DNA of 64,000 bases from Roseiarcus sp963770275 (GCA_963770275.1 CAVYPD010000023.1:62001-126000), one strand, 5' to 3'. Shown: positions 8,754 to 18,724, counted from the stretch's first letter. Notes: a model not told the origin generated them from the sequence alone. A program made the numbers and translations.

Positions 8754-10269
8754 TTACCCACGCAGGCGGGTGATCTTGTCGCGCGCGCTCTCGTTGACTG
8801 GGGTCGGCGGTTCCTTCGGCGCTGCGGGGGCGCCTTCGGCCTCGTGGCGCCGGGAGCCGCGTTCCTGTCGCGCGGCTTGTAATGCTCCTTCGGCGAAGGA
8901 GCGCGCGGCTTGCTCGGCTTCAAGCTGTTCCTTGAGCTTGGCCAGCCTCGCCCCGAGCTCCTCGCGCTCTGTCTCCATCGCCTTGGTCTGTTCGGCAAGG
9001 CGACCCTCAACCGTGACGATCTTCTGCTCGGCGCGCTGCAAAGCAGCGTCCTTCGCCTCCAGCGCCTTGGCCAGCTCGGCCGATCGCTGATCGAGGGCGG
9101 CGCGAACGGCGTCGACTTCCGCGTGCGAGGCGCGCGCTGAGGCGAGATCCTTCTCGACATCAGCGAGGGCCGCATCTTTAGATTTCGCGGCAAGCGCGCT
9201 TTCGACCGCCCGCTGCTCGAAACCTCGAATTTCAGCTTCGCGTTCGCGTAAGTTTCCGCGCGCCTCCGTGAGAAGCTTCTCAGCCGCTTCCGAACGTGAC
9301 GCCATCGCGCCGAGTTCTTCGCGCAAGTTCGATGCGGTCAGGCGGTGCGATTCGGCGGCGTCGAGGTGAGTGGCTTTGAGCTTGGCATGGGCGGCCCTCT
9401 CCTGGGCCAATGTCGCCTCAAGCTCCTCCACGCGCCGGGTCAGGTCGTCGCGTCGGCTCTCGAGGTCGCTCACTTGCCGATTGAGCTTCGAGGCGTTGGC
9501 CACGAACTCCTCGCTTCTTGCACGCAGCGTCTTGTTCTCCTGCGCCATGAGAGCATTTTGGTCCTGCAGGGCGGCCCGATGCTGCTCGACCTCTTGAAGG
9601 CGCTTCTCCTTGGCGCCGAATTCCGCCCGAATCGCCGGCAGTTGTTCGCTCACTGTATGCAGGCGCCGCTTATTGTCCTCGAGCTCTCGCTCAGTGCGCT
9701 CAAGTTTCGCCTTCCGCTCCGTGAGCGCAGCGCGAGCCTCAGAGGCGCTCGTCTCGGCGACGGCAAGCGCCTTCTCGACGTCCTTTAGCCGCTCCGACCG
9801 CTTCCTGGTGTCGAACGCCCAGCGCATTGCGGTCGAGCGTCAGGACGGCATGGTTAGTCCGCAAGCGTTCGTGCGCTTCGCTTAACCCTTCGAACTTGCG
9901 CTCCGTCTCGAGGTGGGCGACTTTCGTTCGCTCGATCTCGATCAGCGTCTGATCAATCGGACCCAAGGCTTCGTAGAACTGAGAACGGATGGCCTCGATA
10001 TTGCGGAATGAAAGCTCAATGCCGTCGAGGTGAGTGCGCAGACCTTCGTTGCGCCGTCCAATCGAGTCGAAAGTGCGCGCGACCTTAAGCGACCTCGCTT
10101 CCCCATTTCGGCCCTGATCGCCAGACGCCAGAGCGCCCAAACTGGTGATGACGGGGCCGGAGTTGGCGGAGGGGCCGTCTTCCGCCGGCTCATAGCGAAT
10201 GGCGAGAGCCCGCGAGTCGTTTGCAGGCGTCGGGTTGTTCTTGAACAGCTTTTCCCAACCCATGGCCAT
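8754..10269 (-). CDS. Crescentin-like coiled-coil protein (frameshifted)
   Basis: Long heptad-rich protein of about 500 residues in two overlapping frames. The frame shifts near 9800-9825, and coiled coil continues on both sides. The start is ATG at 10269 (AAGGGGAAG upstream), giving MAMGWEKLF. A non-helical N-terminus of ~60 residues precedes a segment reading FDSIGRRNEGLRTHLDGIE...EALGPIDQTLIEIE, which resembles crescentin and related intermediate-filament-like proteins of alphaproteobacteria. The C-terminus is a short basic tail. A role in cell shape or as a scaffold is inferred from the family. Coiled coils align easily, so the assignment is tentative. Confidence 0.6.
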
Positions 10270-10501
10270 GGCGACTTCCCCTTGATCTATATCAAGCGAC
10301 CTCCAAAGGGTCACAAAGAATACAACCGATCACGGGAATATATCGCCGTCATGACAAGAACGTCAAATCGAGGGGCTTGAGATTCTCCGTTAGGTCAGCG
10401 TGAGTCGAAGACTGCGGAAAACCCCAGATTTCCTAATGTGCAAGCATGTGATGACGGGCAAGAACTCTTGGGAATCGGAGAGCTTGCCGCAGCGCCCGGA
10501 T

Positions 10502-11398
10502 TCAACCGCTCACGTGTGTCCGCCAGTTGTGGGCCTCCTTGAAGCCGAGCACTTCGCGGATCTTGCGGTTCGACAAAGGCGCCTCGAACTCGCCCATCTC
10601 GCGCGTGACGGGCGTCTTCGGCGCAACCTGCTTCAGCGCTTCTTTGGTCGGAATGTTGAGCGTGATCGTATCGTTGGTCGCGTTGAACACCTGGAAGCCG
10701 AGTCCGTCCTTCTCCAGGCATAGGCGCACGATCTCGCCAAGGTCGCGCGCGTCGATATAGCTCCAGGCGTTGCGCTTGCGCACCGGCGGATTGGCGGCAT
10801 AGCCCTTGAACGGACCATATTCATGCGGCTCGATCACGTTGCCGATCCTGAGCGCGTAGATGTCGGCCTTGTAGCGCATGGCGAAGGCGCGGGCGGTCTT
10901 CTCGTTGCAGACTTTCGACAGGCCGTAGGAATCCATCGGATCGACGTCGTAATCCTCTTCGAGCGGGAACGAGTGGAAATCCTTGTCTCCTTCCGCGAAG
11001 CAGACGCCATAGGTGGTCTCGCTCGAGGCGATGATGACCTTGCGCACGCCGAGCTTCATCGCCGCCTCGATGACGTTGTAGGTGCTGGTGACGTTCGTTG
11101 TGAACGTGACGTTGTCGGGCTCGATCAGCACGCGCGGGATGGCGGCGAAATGCACCACCGCGTCGGGCGGGCTCGGCGGCCGGCCATCGTTGAAGCCGGC
11201 GAAGGTGGGGTGGGTGGTCAGCGCGTTGAACGCCTGGCCGTTGTCCGTCAGGTCGGCGATCAACGTCGGGACGCCCGGCAGGTCGAGCGGCTTCAGATCG
11301 ACATTGAGGACGGAGTAGCCATGGGCGACGAGATGCGAAACGGCGTGGCGGCCGGCCTTGCCGGTTCCGCCGGTGAACACAATGCGCTTGCCGGACAT
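10502..11398 (-). CDS. NAD(P)-dependent epimerase/dehydratase (extended SDR)
   Basis: 298 residues. The nucleotide-binding loop is TGGTGKAGRH at residues 9-18. The active site has SSETTYG and YGLSK (catalytic Tyr and Lys of the SDR family). The Rossmann core is followed by a C-terminal substrate domain. It is most like UDP-glucose-4-epimerase-type sugar-nucleotide enzymes, but the substrate is not evident and no sugar pathway genes are adjacent. GAGGG lies nine bases before the ATG. Confidence 0.85.
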   Translation of the reverse strand: MSGKRIVFTGGTGKAGRHAVSHLVAHGYSVLNVDLKPLDLPGVPTLIADLTDNGQAFNALTTHPTFAGFNDGRPPSPPDAVVHFAAIPRVLIEPDNVTFTTNVTSTYNVIEAAMKLGVRKVIIASSETTYGVCFAEGDKDFHSFPLEEDYDVDPMDSYGLSKVCNEKTARAFAMRYKADIYALRIGNVIEPHEYGPFKGYAANPPVRKRNAWSYIDARDLGEIVRLCLEKDGLGFQVFNATNDTITLNIPTKEALKQVAPKTPVTREMGEFEAPLSNRKIREVLGFKEAHNWRTHVSG

Positions 11399-11474
11399 GG
11401 ATTTTGACCCTCGTGATTATCGCGCCGCCTTCTTAAAGCCCGCGTCCGAGGTCGTCGATAGGGGAGGCGCGGTT

Positions 11475-12442
11475 TTAAGCGCGCGGATGGGCGGAGCGAT
11501 AGGCCGCAAGCAGGCGCGCGCTGTCGACTCCGGTATAGACCTGCGTCGTGGACAGCGAGGCATGGCCGAGCAGGTCCTGGATGGTTCTCAAGTCGCCGCC
11601 TCGCGCCAGAAGATGGGTGGCGAACGAATGGCGGAGCGCATGCGGCGTCGCGCTTTCGGGCAGGCCGAGCGCGCCGCGCATTCGCGCCATCGCCAGTTGC
11701 ACGATGCGCGGCGACAAGCGGGCCGCCCTTCGCGCCGACGAACAACGGGCCGGCGGGCTTGAGCGCGAAGGGGCAAAGCGACAGATAGTCCTCGACCGCC
11801 TTGCGCACTGGCGGAATGATCGGCGCCGAGCGCGACTTCTGGCCCTTGCCGACGATCGTGATGGCGTCCGTTTCGCCGATCGGCGCGTCGCCGCGTCGGA
11901 TCGAGAGCGCCTCCGAGATGCGCAGGCCCGCGCCGTAGCAGAGCGCGAGCACCGCGGCGTCGCGCGCCAACACCCAGGGTTCGCGCGCCTCGCCTTCGCG
12001 CAAGCGCGGTCGTGGTCATCGCCTTGGCGTCCGACGGGCTCAAGGGTCGGGGCAGGCGCCGCCCCGCCTTGGGCGCGCGGACCGCCCCGAGCGCTGCGGC
12101 TGTTTCCCCGCCTTCGCGCGCGATATGGCGGGCGAGCGATTTGAGCGCGGAGAGCGCGCGCTGCAGCGAGCGGCCCTCGACCCCTTCCGCCCGCCGGTGG
12201 GCGAGAAAGGCGCGCAGATCGCCCGGGGCGCAGTCGGTGAAATCGGCGATGCCGGCGGCGCGCCGAAACGCTTCTCGAGAAAGGAGAGATATTGCCTGGC
12301 GTCGCGGCCGTAGGCCTCGATCGTGCGCGCTGACAGGCGGCGCTCGTGGGCGAGATGGCCGAAGCCAGGCGGTCACCGCCGCGGCGAGGTCGGGCGCGGC
12401 GGGGAGAACGCGGAGTTCGGCGGAGGGAGCGGGCTTTGGCAC
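11475..12442 (-). CDS. xerC: Tyrosine recombinase XerC (several frameshifts)
   Basis: Site-specific recombinase that, with XerD, resolves chromosome dimers at dif. The protein must be read across at least four single-base shifts (two near 12260-12360, others near 12010 and 11720). All parts are recognisable: SAM-like N-terminal domain (LSARTIEAYGRDARQYL), GLRISEAL with the first catalytic Arg, then HALRHSFATHLLARGGDLRTIQ, LGHASL and the nucleophile Tyr in QVYTGV. The start is probably GTG at 12442. The catalytic residues are intact, so this is more likely sequence error than decay. Confidence 0.85.
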
Positions 12443-12491
12443 GGGGGGACAATGCCACGGAAAGGATGCGGAAAGGATTAAGGGGCGGGCG

Positions 12492-12589
12492 GGACTTGCG
12501 CGAAGCGCGAAAGGCTGCTCTTGGCGACGCTCGATCGCGACCTCGAAAAGGCGGCGATCGCCGAAGACGTCGCCCTGTTCGGGGCTTGA
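12492..12589 (+). pseudogene. Possible 3' remnant of a PIN-domain (VapC-like) gene
   Basis: A short frame ends RLLLATLDRDLEKAAIAED followed by VALFGA and TGA. LATLDRDL-KAA is typical of the C-terminal acidic strand-helix of PIN-domain toxins. No start codon, N-terminal catalytic part or antitoxin gene precedes it; the xerC start lies just upstream on the other strand. If real, it is a truncated toxin remnant. The similarity is short. Confidence 0.3.
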
Positions 12590-12703
12590 CCCGCAGGCAT
12601 GCCCGGGCGGATGCTGAGATTGTGCGAATTGCCGCGCATCCGCGGGGAGGGCGTCGGTCGAGCCCTTGCGGACCGGCGATCGACGGCGGCAGGAGACGGT
12701 TCG

Positions 12704-13216
12704 ATGCGCTTCCTTGCTCTTATCGGCGCGCTCGCGATCATCGCCGCCATTGGCGCTGCGATCTATTTCTTCGGCGGCTTCTACAATGTCGGAGAAACCG
12801 CGGACAATCCGGCGATCGTCGACTGGGCGCTGGCGAGCGTGAGGGGAGCCTCCGTCGTCGCGCATGGAACCGAGACGCCGCCGGCCAATCTCGACGATCC
12901 CGAGACGGTCAAGGCCGGCGCACGCGTCTACGCGACGATCGGGTGCGTGAACTGTCACGGCGGACCGCCGGACGCCAATTGGGCCAAATGGTCCGAAGGG
13001 CTAAAGCCGGTCCCAGCCGATCTCAAGGTCATGGCTAAAGAGCGGACCACGTCGCAACTGTTCTGGGCGATCAAGAACGGCATCAAGTTCACCGGCATGC
13101 CGAGCTTCGGCCTGGCCGGGGCGCCCGATAAGGACCTGTGGTCGATCGTGGCTTTCGTCAAGAAATCGCCGTCCGTATCGGACGACGAATACAAGGCCTG
13201 GACGGCGGCGCCTTAG
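12704..13216 (+). CDS. Membrane-anchored class I cytochrome c
   Basis: 170 residues with an uncleaved N-terminal membrane helix (FLALIGALAIIAAIGAAIYFF) and one periplasmic haem domain. The haem motif is CVNCH and the likely sixth ligand is the Met in TGMPSFG, about 60 residues later. AGGAGA lies seven bases before the ATG. It probably shuttles electrons to a terminal oxidase or from a periplasmic dehydrogenase. Neighbours do not reveal a partner. Confidence 0.88.
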   Translation: MRFLALIGALAIIAAIGAAIYFFGGFYNVGETADNPAIVDWALASVRGASVVAHGTETPPANLDDPETVKAGARVYATIGCVNCHGGPPDANWAKWSEGLKPVPADLKVMAKERTTSQLFWAIKNGIKFTGMPSFGLAGAPDKDLWSIVAFVKKSPSVSDDEYKAWTAAP

Positions 13217-13225
13217 CTGGCGTCG

Positions 13226-13629
13226 CTACCCCAGCAGCTCCTCGAGATGCGGGAGCAGCGGCGCGTCCGCCGGCGGCATCGGGTAGGATCTCAGATCCTT
13301 TGGCCGCACCCATTTCAGCGCCTGACCGTCGAGCGGCTGAACGAAAGCCCTCCCAGCGCCGACAGACGTAAAGCGGCATCAAGCAGGTGGAAATCGTCAT
13401 ACGCGTGGCTGGCGAAGGTCAGCGGCGCGAGGCAGTCCGCTTTGACCGTAATGCCGAGCTCTTCCATGAGTTCACGGATGAGCGCGTCCTCCGGCCCTTC
13501 GCCCGCGTCGACCTTGCCGCCGGGGAACTCCCACAGGCCCTCAAGGGTCTTGCCCTTCGGCCGTTGCGCGAGCAGCACCCGTCCGTCGGCGTCGATCAAC
13601 GCCGCCGCGACGACGAGCACGAGCTTCAC
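13226..13629 (-). CDS. mutT: 8-oxo-dGTP diphosphatase MutT (frameshifted)
   Basis: Nudix hydrolase that cleans oxidised dGTP from the nucleotide pool. The Nudix box is complete (GGKVDAGEGPEDALIRELMEE then LG). The GTG start overlaps the argJ stop (GTGA), so the two are translationally coupled, an order common in alphaproteobacteria. Two frame changes are needed downstream (near 13375 and 13335) to reach the natural C-terminus (LKWVRPKDLRSYPMPPAD..., ending LEELLG). Confidence 0.85.
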
Positions 13630-14868
13630 GAGCGATAGTCGCCATTGATCTCGACATATTCCTTCGTGAGGTCGCAGGTCCACACCGTCGCGCGCCCGCG
13701 GCCGATGCCGAGATCGGCGGTAATCTCGATCGAGTCCCGCTTCATGTAGGCGGACGTCTCCGCTTCGTCGTATACGGGATCGCGCAGAGCCCTGGTGGGC
13801 GACGCGGGTCTTGCCGAAGAAGATGTCGAGCTTGTCGCGCTCGGCCTTCTCGCCCGCCTTGCCGACCGCCATGACCACGCGGCCCCAATTGGCGTCTTCG
13901 CCCCCGCAGGCGGTCTTGACCAGCGGCGAGTTGGCGATCGAGAGCGCGATGCGCTTGGCCGCCTTGCGGGTCGCCGCGCCTTCGACGTTGACGGTGATGA
14001 ACTTGCGCGCGCCTTCGCCGTCGCGCACGACCTGATGCGCGAGATTGCGCAGAAGCTTGTCGAGCGCGCGACGGAACTCGGCGGCGCGCGGATCGGCGGC
14101 GTCTTCAATTCGTGTCGCGTTCTTGGCCGCGCCAGTGGCGAACAGCATCAGCGTGTCGGAGGTCGAGGTGTCGCTGTCGACGGTGATCGCGTTGAACGAG
14201 CGCTCCACTGATTTCGACAGCATCGCCTGCAGCGCTTGAGACGCGATGGCTGCGTCCGTGAATACGTAGGCCAGCATCGTCGCCATGTCGGGCGCGATCA
14301 TGCCTGCGCCCTTGGCGATGCCGTTGATGACGACTTCGCCATCGCCGAGCTTGACGCGGGCGGTCGCGATCTTCGGATAGGTGTCGGTGGTCATGATCGC
14401 CTTGGCGGCGGCGAGGAGCGCGTCCTCGCGCGCGTCGGCGATCAGCGTGTCGATGACCCGCGTGATGCGCGTGCCGTCGAGCGGCTCGCCAATGACGCCG
14501 GTCGAGGCCATGAAGATTTCGCTTGGCGCTGCGCCGATCGCCTTGGCCGCGGCCTCGGCGACATGGGCGACGGCGGCGGCGCCGACGCCGCCGGTGAAAG
14601 CGTTGGCGTTGCCGGAGTTGACGATCAGCGCGCGCGCTTTGCCGCCCTTCAGATGCTCACGGCACCAGTCGACCGGCGCCGAGGGGCACTTCGAGCGCGT
14701 GAACACGCCCGCGACCGCCGCCGGCCGATCGAACAGCGCCATCATGACATCGGTTCGCCCCGAATAGCGCACCCCTGCGGCGATCGTCGCAAAACGAACG
14801 CCGGCGATCGGCGGCAGGGCGGGATAGGTCTTCGGCGCCAGCGGCGAGAGCGGGGCGGGAGCGGCCAT
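13626..14868 (-). CDS. argJ: Glutamate N-acetyltransferase / amino-acid acetyltransferase ArgJ (frameshifted)
   Basis: Bifunctional enzyme of the arginine cycle that moves the acetyl group from N-acetylornithine to glutamate. The autoproteolysis site is present as GAGMIAPDMATML, with nucleophile Thr197. One frame change near 13795 separates the main frame from the C-terminus (DPVYDEAETSAYMKRDSIEI..., ending VEINGDYRS). Everything else is full length. GGAA lies seven bases before the ATG. It is coupled to mutT downstream, and the PpiC-type isomerase gene precedes it. Confidence 0.93.
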
Positions 14869-14949
14869 GAGCGTTTCCAGAGCAGAAAAGAGAGCAGGCC
14901 AGCCTGCTCTCGCGGGGGCTCAACCCGACGTCAGGGCGTCTTCGGCTTG

Positions 14950-15838
14950 TCAGCCGCCGGCGGGAGCCATCTTGCTCGGATCGGCCATCGGGGCCTCCGG
15001 CAACGGCTTGCCGTCGGCGTCGAACATCTCGATTTTCGCCGCGTTGTGGAGCTGGAGGATGGCGTCCTGCTCCGCCTTCTGGGAGACGTAGCGGGCGGCT
15101 TGGTCCTTGACCTGCTCGAAGGGAGGGAAGCTCTTGGTGCGCGAGCCCTCGATCTTGATGATGTGCCAGCCGAACTGTGTCTTCACCGGCTCGGAGATCT
15201 CGCCTTCCTTCAGCTTGAAAGCGGCGTCGGAGAATTCCGGCACCATGCGGTCCTTGGTGAACCAGCCGAGATCGCCGCCGTTGCCGGACGGATCCTTGGA
15301 GAGCTCGGTTGCGACTTTGGCGAAGTCCTCGCCGCCCTTGACTCGCGCGAGCGCCTTCTTGGCCTCCTCCTCGGTCGGCAACAGAATGTGCCGTGCGTGG
15401 ATTTCCTGCTGCGGCGGCTCTGCCTTGGCCGCGTCGTCATAGGCCTTCCGCTCCGCTTCCTCGGTCGTGGCGGCCTTGCCGACGGAGCCGAGCAGCTGCT
15501 CCATCGCCAACTTCTCGCGATAGTAGGCGAGCTTGCGTTCGAACTCGGGCGATCGCGGTCAGCTTGTCGGCCTCGGCTTTCTTGGCCGCGAGCTTGAGAT
15601 CGACGAGATAGTCGAGCACGTATTTCTGCCGCGCCGCGCCTTCAAGCTTCTGCGGCAGGCCGGGGCCGATGTCGACCATCGCGTCGGCGACGTCCTCATC
15701 GGTAATCGGCTGGCCATCGACCTTGGCCAGCACCTTCGGGTCAGCCAGAGCTTGCCCTGCGAAACTCAAAGCGGCCCCAAGGCCGAGCGCGAACGCCGCG
15801 ACAGCCGTGCGCGAGCGCCCGGAAAAGATGGTTGTCAT
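14950..15838 (-). CDS. Periplasmic PpiC/parvulin-type peptidyl-prolyl isomerase (frameshifted)
   Basis: Exported folding catalyst with a signal peptide (ends GQALA, then DPKVLAKVDGQPIT), an N-terminal SurA-like chaperone helix region, and a parvulin domain (EIHARHILLPTEEEAKKAL, GGDLGWFTKDRMVPEF, EPVKTQFGWHIIKIE). The start at 15838 has AGGAG eight bases upstream. One base shift near 15548 breaks the frame between LTAIA and PEFERKLAYYREKLA. It lies before argJ on the same strand, probably co-transcribed. Confidence 0.88.
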
Positions 15839-16071
15839 AGGGGAACTCCTGTGAGGCGAGCGGACCGTGGTCGCCAATGATTTTCGTTGACTTGGGGCGC
15901 CTATAAAGGGAATCGGGCGATATTGCGAGGGATAATGAGCGGCCGGCCGATCGAAAAACCCGCCGCGAATGGCCTTGGCAATGTCCGAGGGGGTCGCTTT
16001 CGCCTCAGACGCCAAGACCTCGCTATAATGACATGGCTGCGGACCCGCGCCGCTCGAATTCCACTTTTTCC

Positions 16072-16099
16072 TTGACAAGCGTAAATTACGCTCTACATC
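16072..16099 (+). promoter_or_regulatory. Promoter of the rpsM operon with a palindrome in the spacer
   Basis: TTGACA (16072-16077), a 16-base spacer and TACATC (16094-16099) resemble the CTTGAC...CTATAT promoters of alphaproteobacterial ribosomal genes. The spacer contains AGCGTAAATTACGCT (16078-16092), two perfect 7-base arms around one A. That position would let a bound repressor block RNA polymerase. The site lies about 165 bases before rpsM. Confidence 0.55.
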
Positions 16100-16264
16100 C
16101 CGCCCATCCCGAAGTCGTTCTGGGTCCCGGCGCCATTTCCGAGCGCATGGGACTTTTTGCGTTCTCTCGGGATTCTCGACAAGGGCCGGCCTCCACCGGA
16201 CGTCGAGACGGTTCCCGCGGCGCTTGATTTCGACATCGAGCGCTGCCGAAATGGAGATGGGTGA

Positions 16265-16633
16265 ATGGCTCGCATTGCAGGCGTTAATATTCCCACCAAC
16301 AAGCGCGTGATCATCGCGCTTCAATATATCCACGGCATCGGGCCGAAGAAGGCCGAAGAGATTGTCGAGAAGGTGCATATCCCACCGGAGCGGCGCGTCG
16401 CGCAGCTGACGGATGCGGAAGTTCTGCAGATCCGCGAGACAATCGACCGCGACTACATGGTCGAAGGCGACTTGCGTCGCGAGGTCTCGATCAACATCAA
16501 GCGGCTGATGGATCTGGGCGCCTATCGCGGCTTGCGCCATCGCAAGCAGTTGCCGGTGCGCGGCCAGCGCACCCACACCAACGCCCGCACCCGCAAGGGC
16601 AAGGCGAAGCCCATCGCCGGCAAGAAGAAGTGA
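16265..16633 (+). CDS. rpsM: 30S ribosomal protein S13
   Basis: 122 residues with the S13 signatures ARIAGVNIP, IHGIGPKKAEEI (helix-two-turn-helix) and a basic tail including GLRHRKQLPVRGQRTHTNART. It binds the head of the small subunit and contacts tRNA and S19. It is the first gene of the cluster rpsM-rpsK-rpoA-rplQ; secY and adk, which usually precede it, are absent, and the upstream gene is the divergent isomerase gene. Confidence 0.98.
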   Translation: MARIAGVNIPTNKRVIIALQYIHGIGPKKAEEIVEKVHIPPERRVAQLTDAEVLQIRETIDRDYMVEGDLRREVSINIKRLMDLGAYRGLRHRKQLPVRGQRTHTNARTRKGKAKPIAGKKK

Positions 16634-16701
16634 TTGCCGCACCGTTTCAACGAATTCCGGATTAGGACGCGCTCTTACAGCGCGATTGAAGGATAGACCC
16701 C

Positions 16702-17091
16702 ATGTCAAAAGATGCGACCCGCGTCCGCCGTAAAGAACGAAAGAACATCGTGTCGGGCGTCGCCCATGTGAATTCGACGTTCAACAACACGATGATCACC
16801 ATCACCGACGCGCAAGGCAACACGATCTCGTGGTCCTCCGCCGGCACCATGGGGTTCAAGGGCTCGCGCAAGTCGACCCCGTTCGCCGCCCAGATGGCGG
16901 CCGAGGACGCCGTGAAGAAAGCCTCCGAGCATGGCATGCGGACGCTCGAGGTCGAGGTTTCGGGTCCGGGTTCGGGCCGCGAATCGGCGTTGCGAGCGAT
17001 CCAGGCGGCCGGCTTCAACGTCACCTCAATTCGTGACGTCACGCCGATCCCGCACAACGGCTGCCGTCCGCGCAAGCGTCGGCGCGTCTAG
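16702..17091 (+). CDS. rpsK: 30S ribosomal protein S11
   Basis: 129 residues with ASVHVNSTFNNT-like VAHVNSTFNNTMITITDAQGN, GFKGSRKSTPFAAQ and the C-terminal DVTPIPHNGCRPRKRRRV typical of S11. It forms part of the platform at the mRNA exit. Second gene of the operon, 68 bases after rpsM. Confidence 0.98.
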   Translation: MSKDATRVRRKERKNIVSGVAHVNSTFNNTMITITDAQGNTISWSSAGTMGFKGSRKSTPFAAQMAAEDAVKKASEHGMRTLEVEVSGPGSGRESALRAIQAAGFNVTSIRDVTPIPHNGCRPRKRRRV

Positions 17092-17100
17092 GCAAGTTTC

Positions 17101-17126
17101 GCGCGCCAACCAGTTTCAAGGCGCGC
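17101..17126 (+). other. GC-rich hairpin between rpsK and rpoA
   Basis: Perfect arms GCGCGCC (17101-17107) and GGCGCGC (17120-17126) enclose a 12-base loop, 9 bases after the rpsK stop, followed by TTTG. The T-run is too short for a strong terminator. It may attenuate, or mark an RNA processing site, between ribosomal proteins and RNA polymerase alpha. Confidence 0.5.
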
Positions 17127-17198
17127 TTTGCGGTTGAGAGCGTCATCGACCAACGCTCGATTTAGTCCGCTTGTAGTCGAGAGAGAAGGCTAAGCCCC

Positions 17199-18215
17199 GT
17201 GATCCAGAAGAACTGGCAAGAACTCATCAAGCCGAAGAAGCTCGATATCGTTCTGAGCGAGGCGTCGCGTAAGATAGCGACGGTCGTCGCCGAGCCGCTC
17301 GAGCGCGGTTTCGGTCAGACGCTCGGCAACTCACTGCGCCGGGTGCTGCTGTCGTCGCTGCAGGGCGCGGCGATCACCTCGATTCATATCGACGGCGTGC
17401 TGCACGAATTCTCGTCCATTCCGGGCGTGCGCGAGGACGTCGTCGACATCGTGCTCAACGTCAAGGACATCGCGGTCAAGATGCAGGGCGATGGCGTCAA
17501 GCGCCTCGTGCTCAAGCGCCGCGGCCCGGGAGCGGTCACCGCCGGCGACATCCAGACGACCGGCGACATCCAGATCCTCAACCCGAACCTCGTCATCTGC
17601 ACGCTCGACGAGGGCGCGGACTTGCGTATCGAGTTCACGGTGATGGCCGGCAAGGGCTATGTGCCGGCCGACCGCAATCGGGCGGAGGACGCCCCGATCG
17701 GGCTGTTGCCGATCGACAGCATGTTCTCGCCGGTGAAGAAGGTCTCCTACCGCGTGGAGGCCACGCGCGAGGGTCAGGACCTCGACAAGGATAAGCTGAC
17801 GATGACGATCGAGACCAACGGCGCAATGTCGCCCGAGGACGCGCTCGCCTACGCCGCCCGCATCCTGCAGGACCAGCTCGCGGTGTTCGTCAACTTCGAG
17901 GAGCCGCGCCGCGAGGAGGCCCAGCACGCGATCCCCGAGCTCGCCTTCAATCCGGCGCTGCTCAAGAAGGTCGACGAGCTCGAGCTGTCCGTCCGCTCCG
18001 CCAACTGCCTCAAGAACGACAACATCACCTACATCGGCGATCTCATCCAGAAGACCGAAGGCGAGATGCTGCGGACGCCGAACTTCGGCCGCAAGTCGCT
18101 CAACGAGATCAAGGAAGTGCTGGCGCAGATGGGTCTTCACCTCGGCATGGAGGTCACGGGCTGGCCGCCGGAGAACATCGAGGATCTCGCCAAGCGGTTC
18201 GAGGAGCATTACTAA
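17199..18215 (+). CDS. rpoA: DNA-directed RNA polymerase subunit alpha
   Basis: 338 residues. The N-terminal assembly domain (GFGQTLGNSLRRVLLSSLQGAAI) and C-terminal domain (ELSVRSANCLKNDNITYIGDLI, the helix-hairpin-helix that binds UP elements and activators) are both complete. The start is GTG with AGAAGG upstream. Third gene of the operon. Confidence 0.98.
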   Translation: MIQKNWQELIKPKKLDIVLSEASRKIATVVAEPLERGFGQTLGNSLRRVLLSSLQGAAITSIHIDGVLHEFSSIPGVREDVVDIVLNVKDIAVKMQGDGVKRLVLKRRGPGAVTAGDIQTTGDIQILNPNLVICTLDEGADLRIEFTVMAGKGYVPADRNRAEDAPIGLLPIDSMFSPVKKVSYRVEATREGQDLDKDKLTMTIETNGAMSPEDALAYAARILQDQLAVFVNFEEPRREEAQHAIPELAFNPALLKKVDELELSVRSANCLKNDNITYIGDLIQKTEGEMLRTPNFGRKSLNEIKEVLAQMGLHLGMEVTGWPPENIEDLAKRFEEHY

Positions 18216-18310
18216 GCTTCCCTAGACCTCCCGCCTAAAGGCGAGCAGGAAAACAAAGAGCGGCCGTTCCTTGGCACGGCGGCCGCAGACCCGAGTAGGA
18301 GACAAGCCAA

Positions 18311-18724
18311 ATGTATCACGGACACGCCAAACGGCGCTTCAGCCGCACCGCCGAGCATCGCCAGGCGATGTTCGCCAATATGGCGCAGGCGCTCATCAAG
18401 CACGAGCAGATCACGACCACGCTGCCAAAGGCCAAGGACCTTCGCCCGGTGGTCGAGAAGCTGGTGACGCTCTGCAAGCGCGGCGATCTGCACGCGCGCC
18501 GGCTCGCGATTTCCCGCTTGCGCGACGCCGATCTGGTCAAGAAGCTGATCGACGTGCTGGGTCCGCGCTACAAGGATCGCAATGGCGGCTATACGCGGAT
18601 CATGAAGGCGGGGTTCCGCCCCGGCGACAACGCCGCCATGGCGGTGATCGAGTTCGTCGATCGCGACGTCGAGGCCAAGGGCAAGGATTCCGGCCCGGTG
18701 CAGGCCGCAGCCGCCGAGAGCTGA
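18311..18724 (+). CDS. rplQ: 50S ribosomal protein L17
   Basis: 137 residues with GHAKRRFSRTAEHRQAMFANM and LGPRYKDRNGGYTRI, the L17 signatures, plus the short acidic C-terminal extension seen in alphaproteobacteria. Last gene of the operon, followed by an intrinsic terminator. Confidence 0.98.
   Translation: MYHGHAKRRFSRTAEHRQAMFANMAQALIKHEQITTTLPKAKDLRPVVEKLVTLCKRGDLHARRLAISRLRDADLVKKLIDVLGPRYKDRNGGYTRIMKAGFRPGDNAAMAVIEFVDRDVEAKGKDSGPVQAAAAES

Noticed and set aside
11475..12442. xerC as a true pseudogene
   Set aside because: All catalytic residues are kept and many neighbouring genes show the same kind of single-base shifts, so sequence error is the better explanation.
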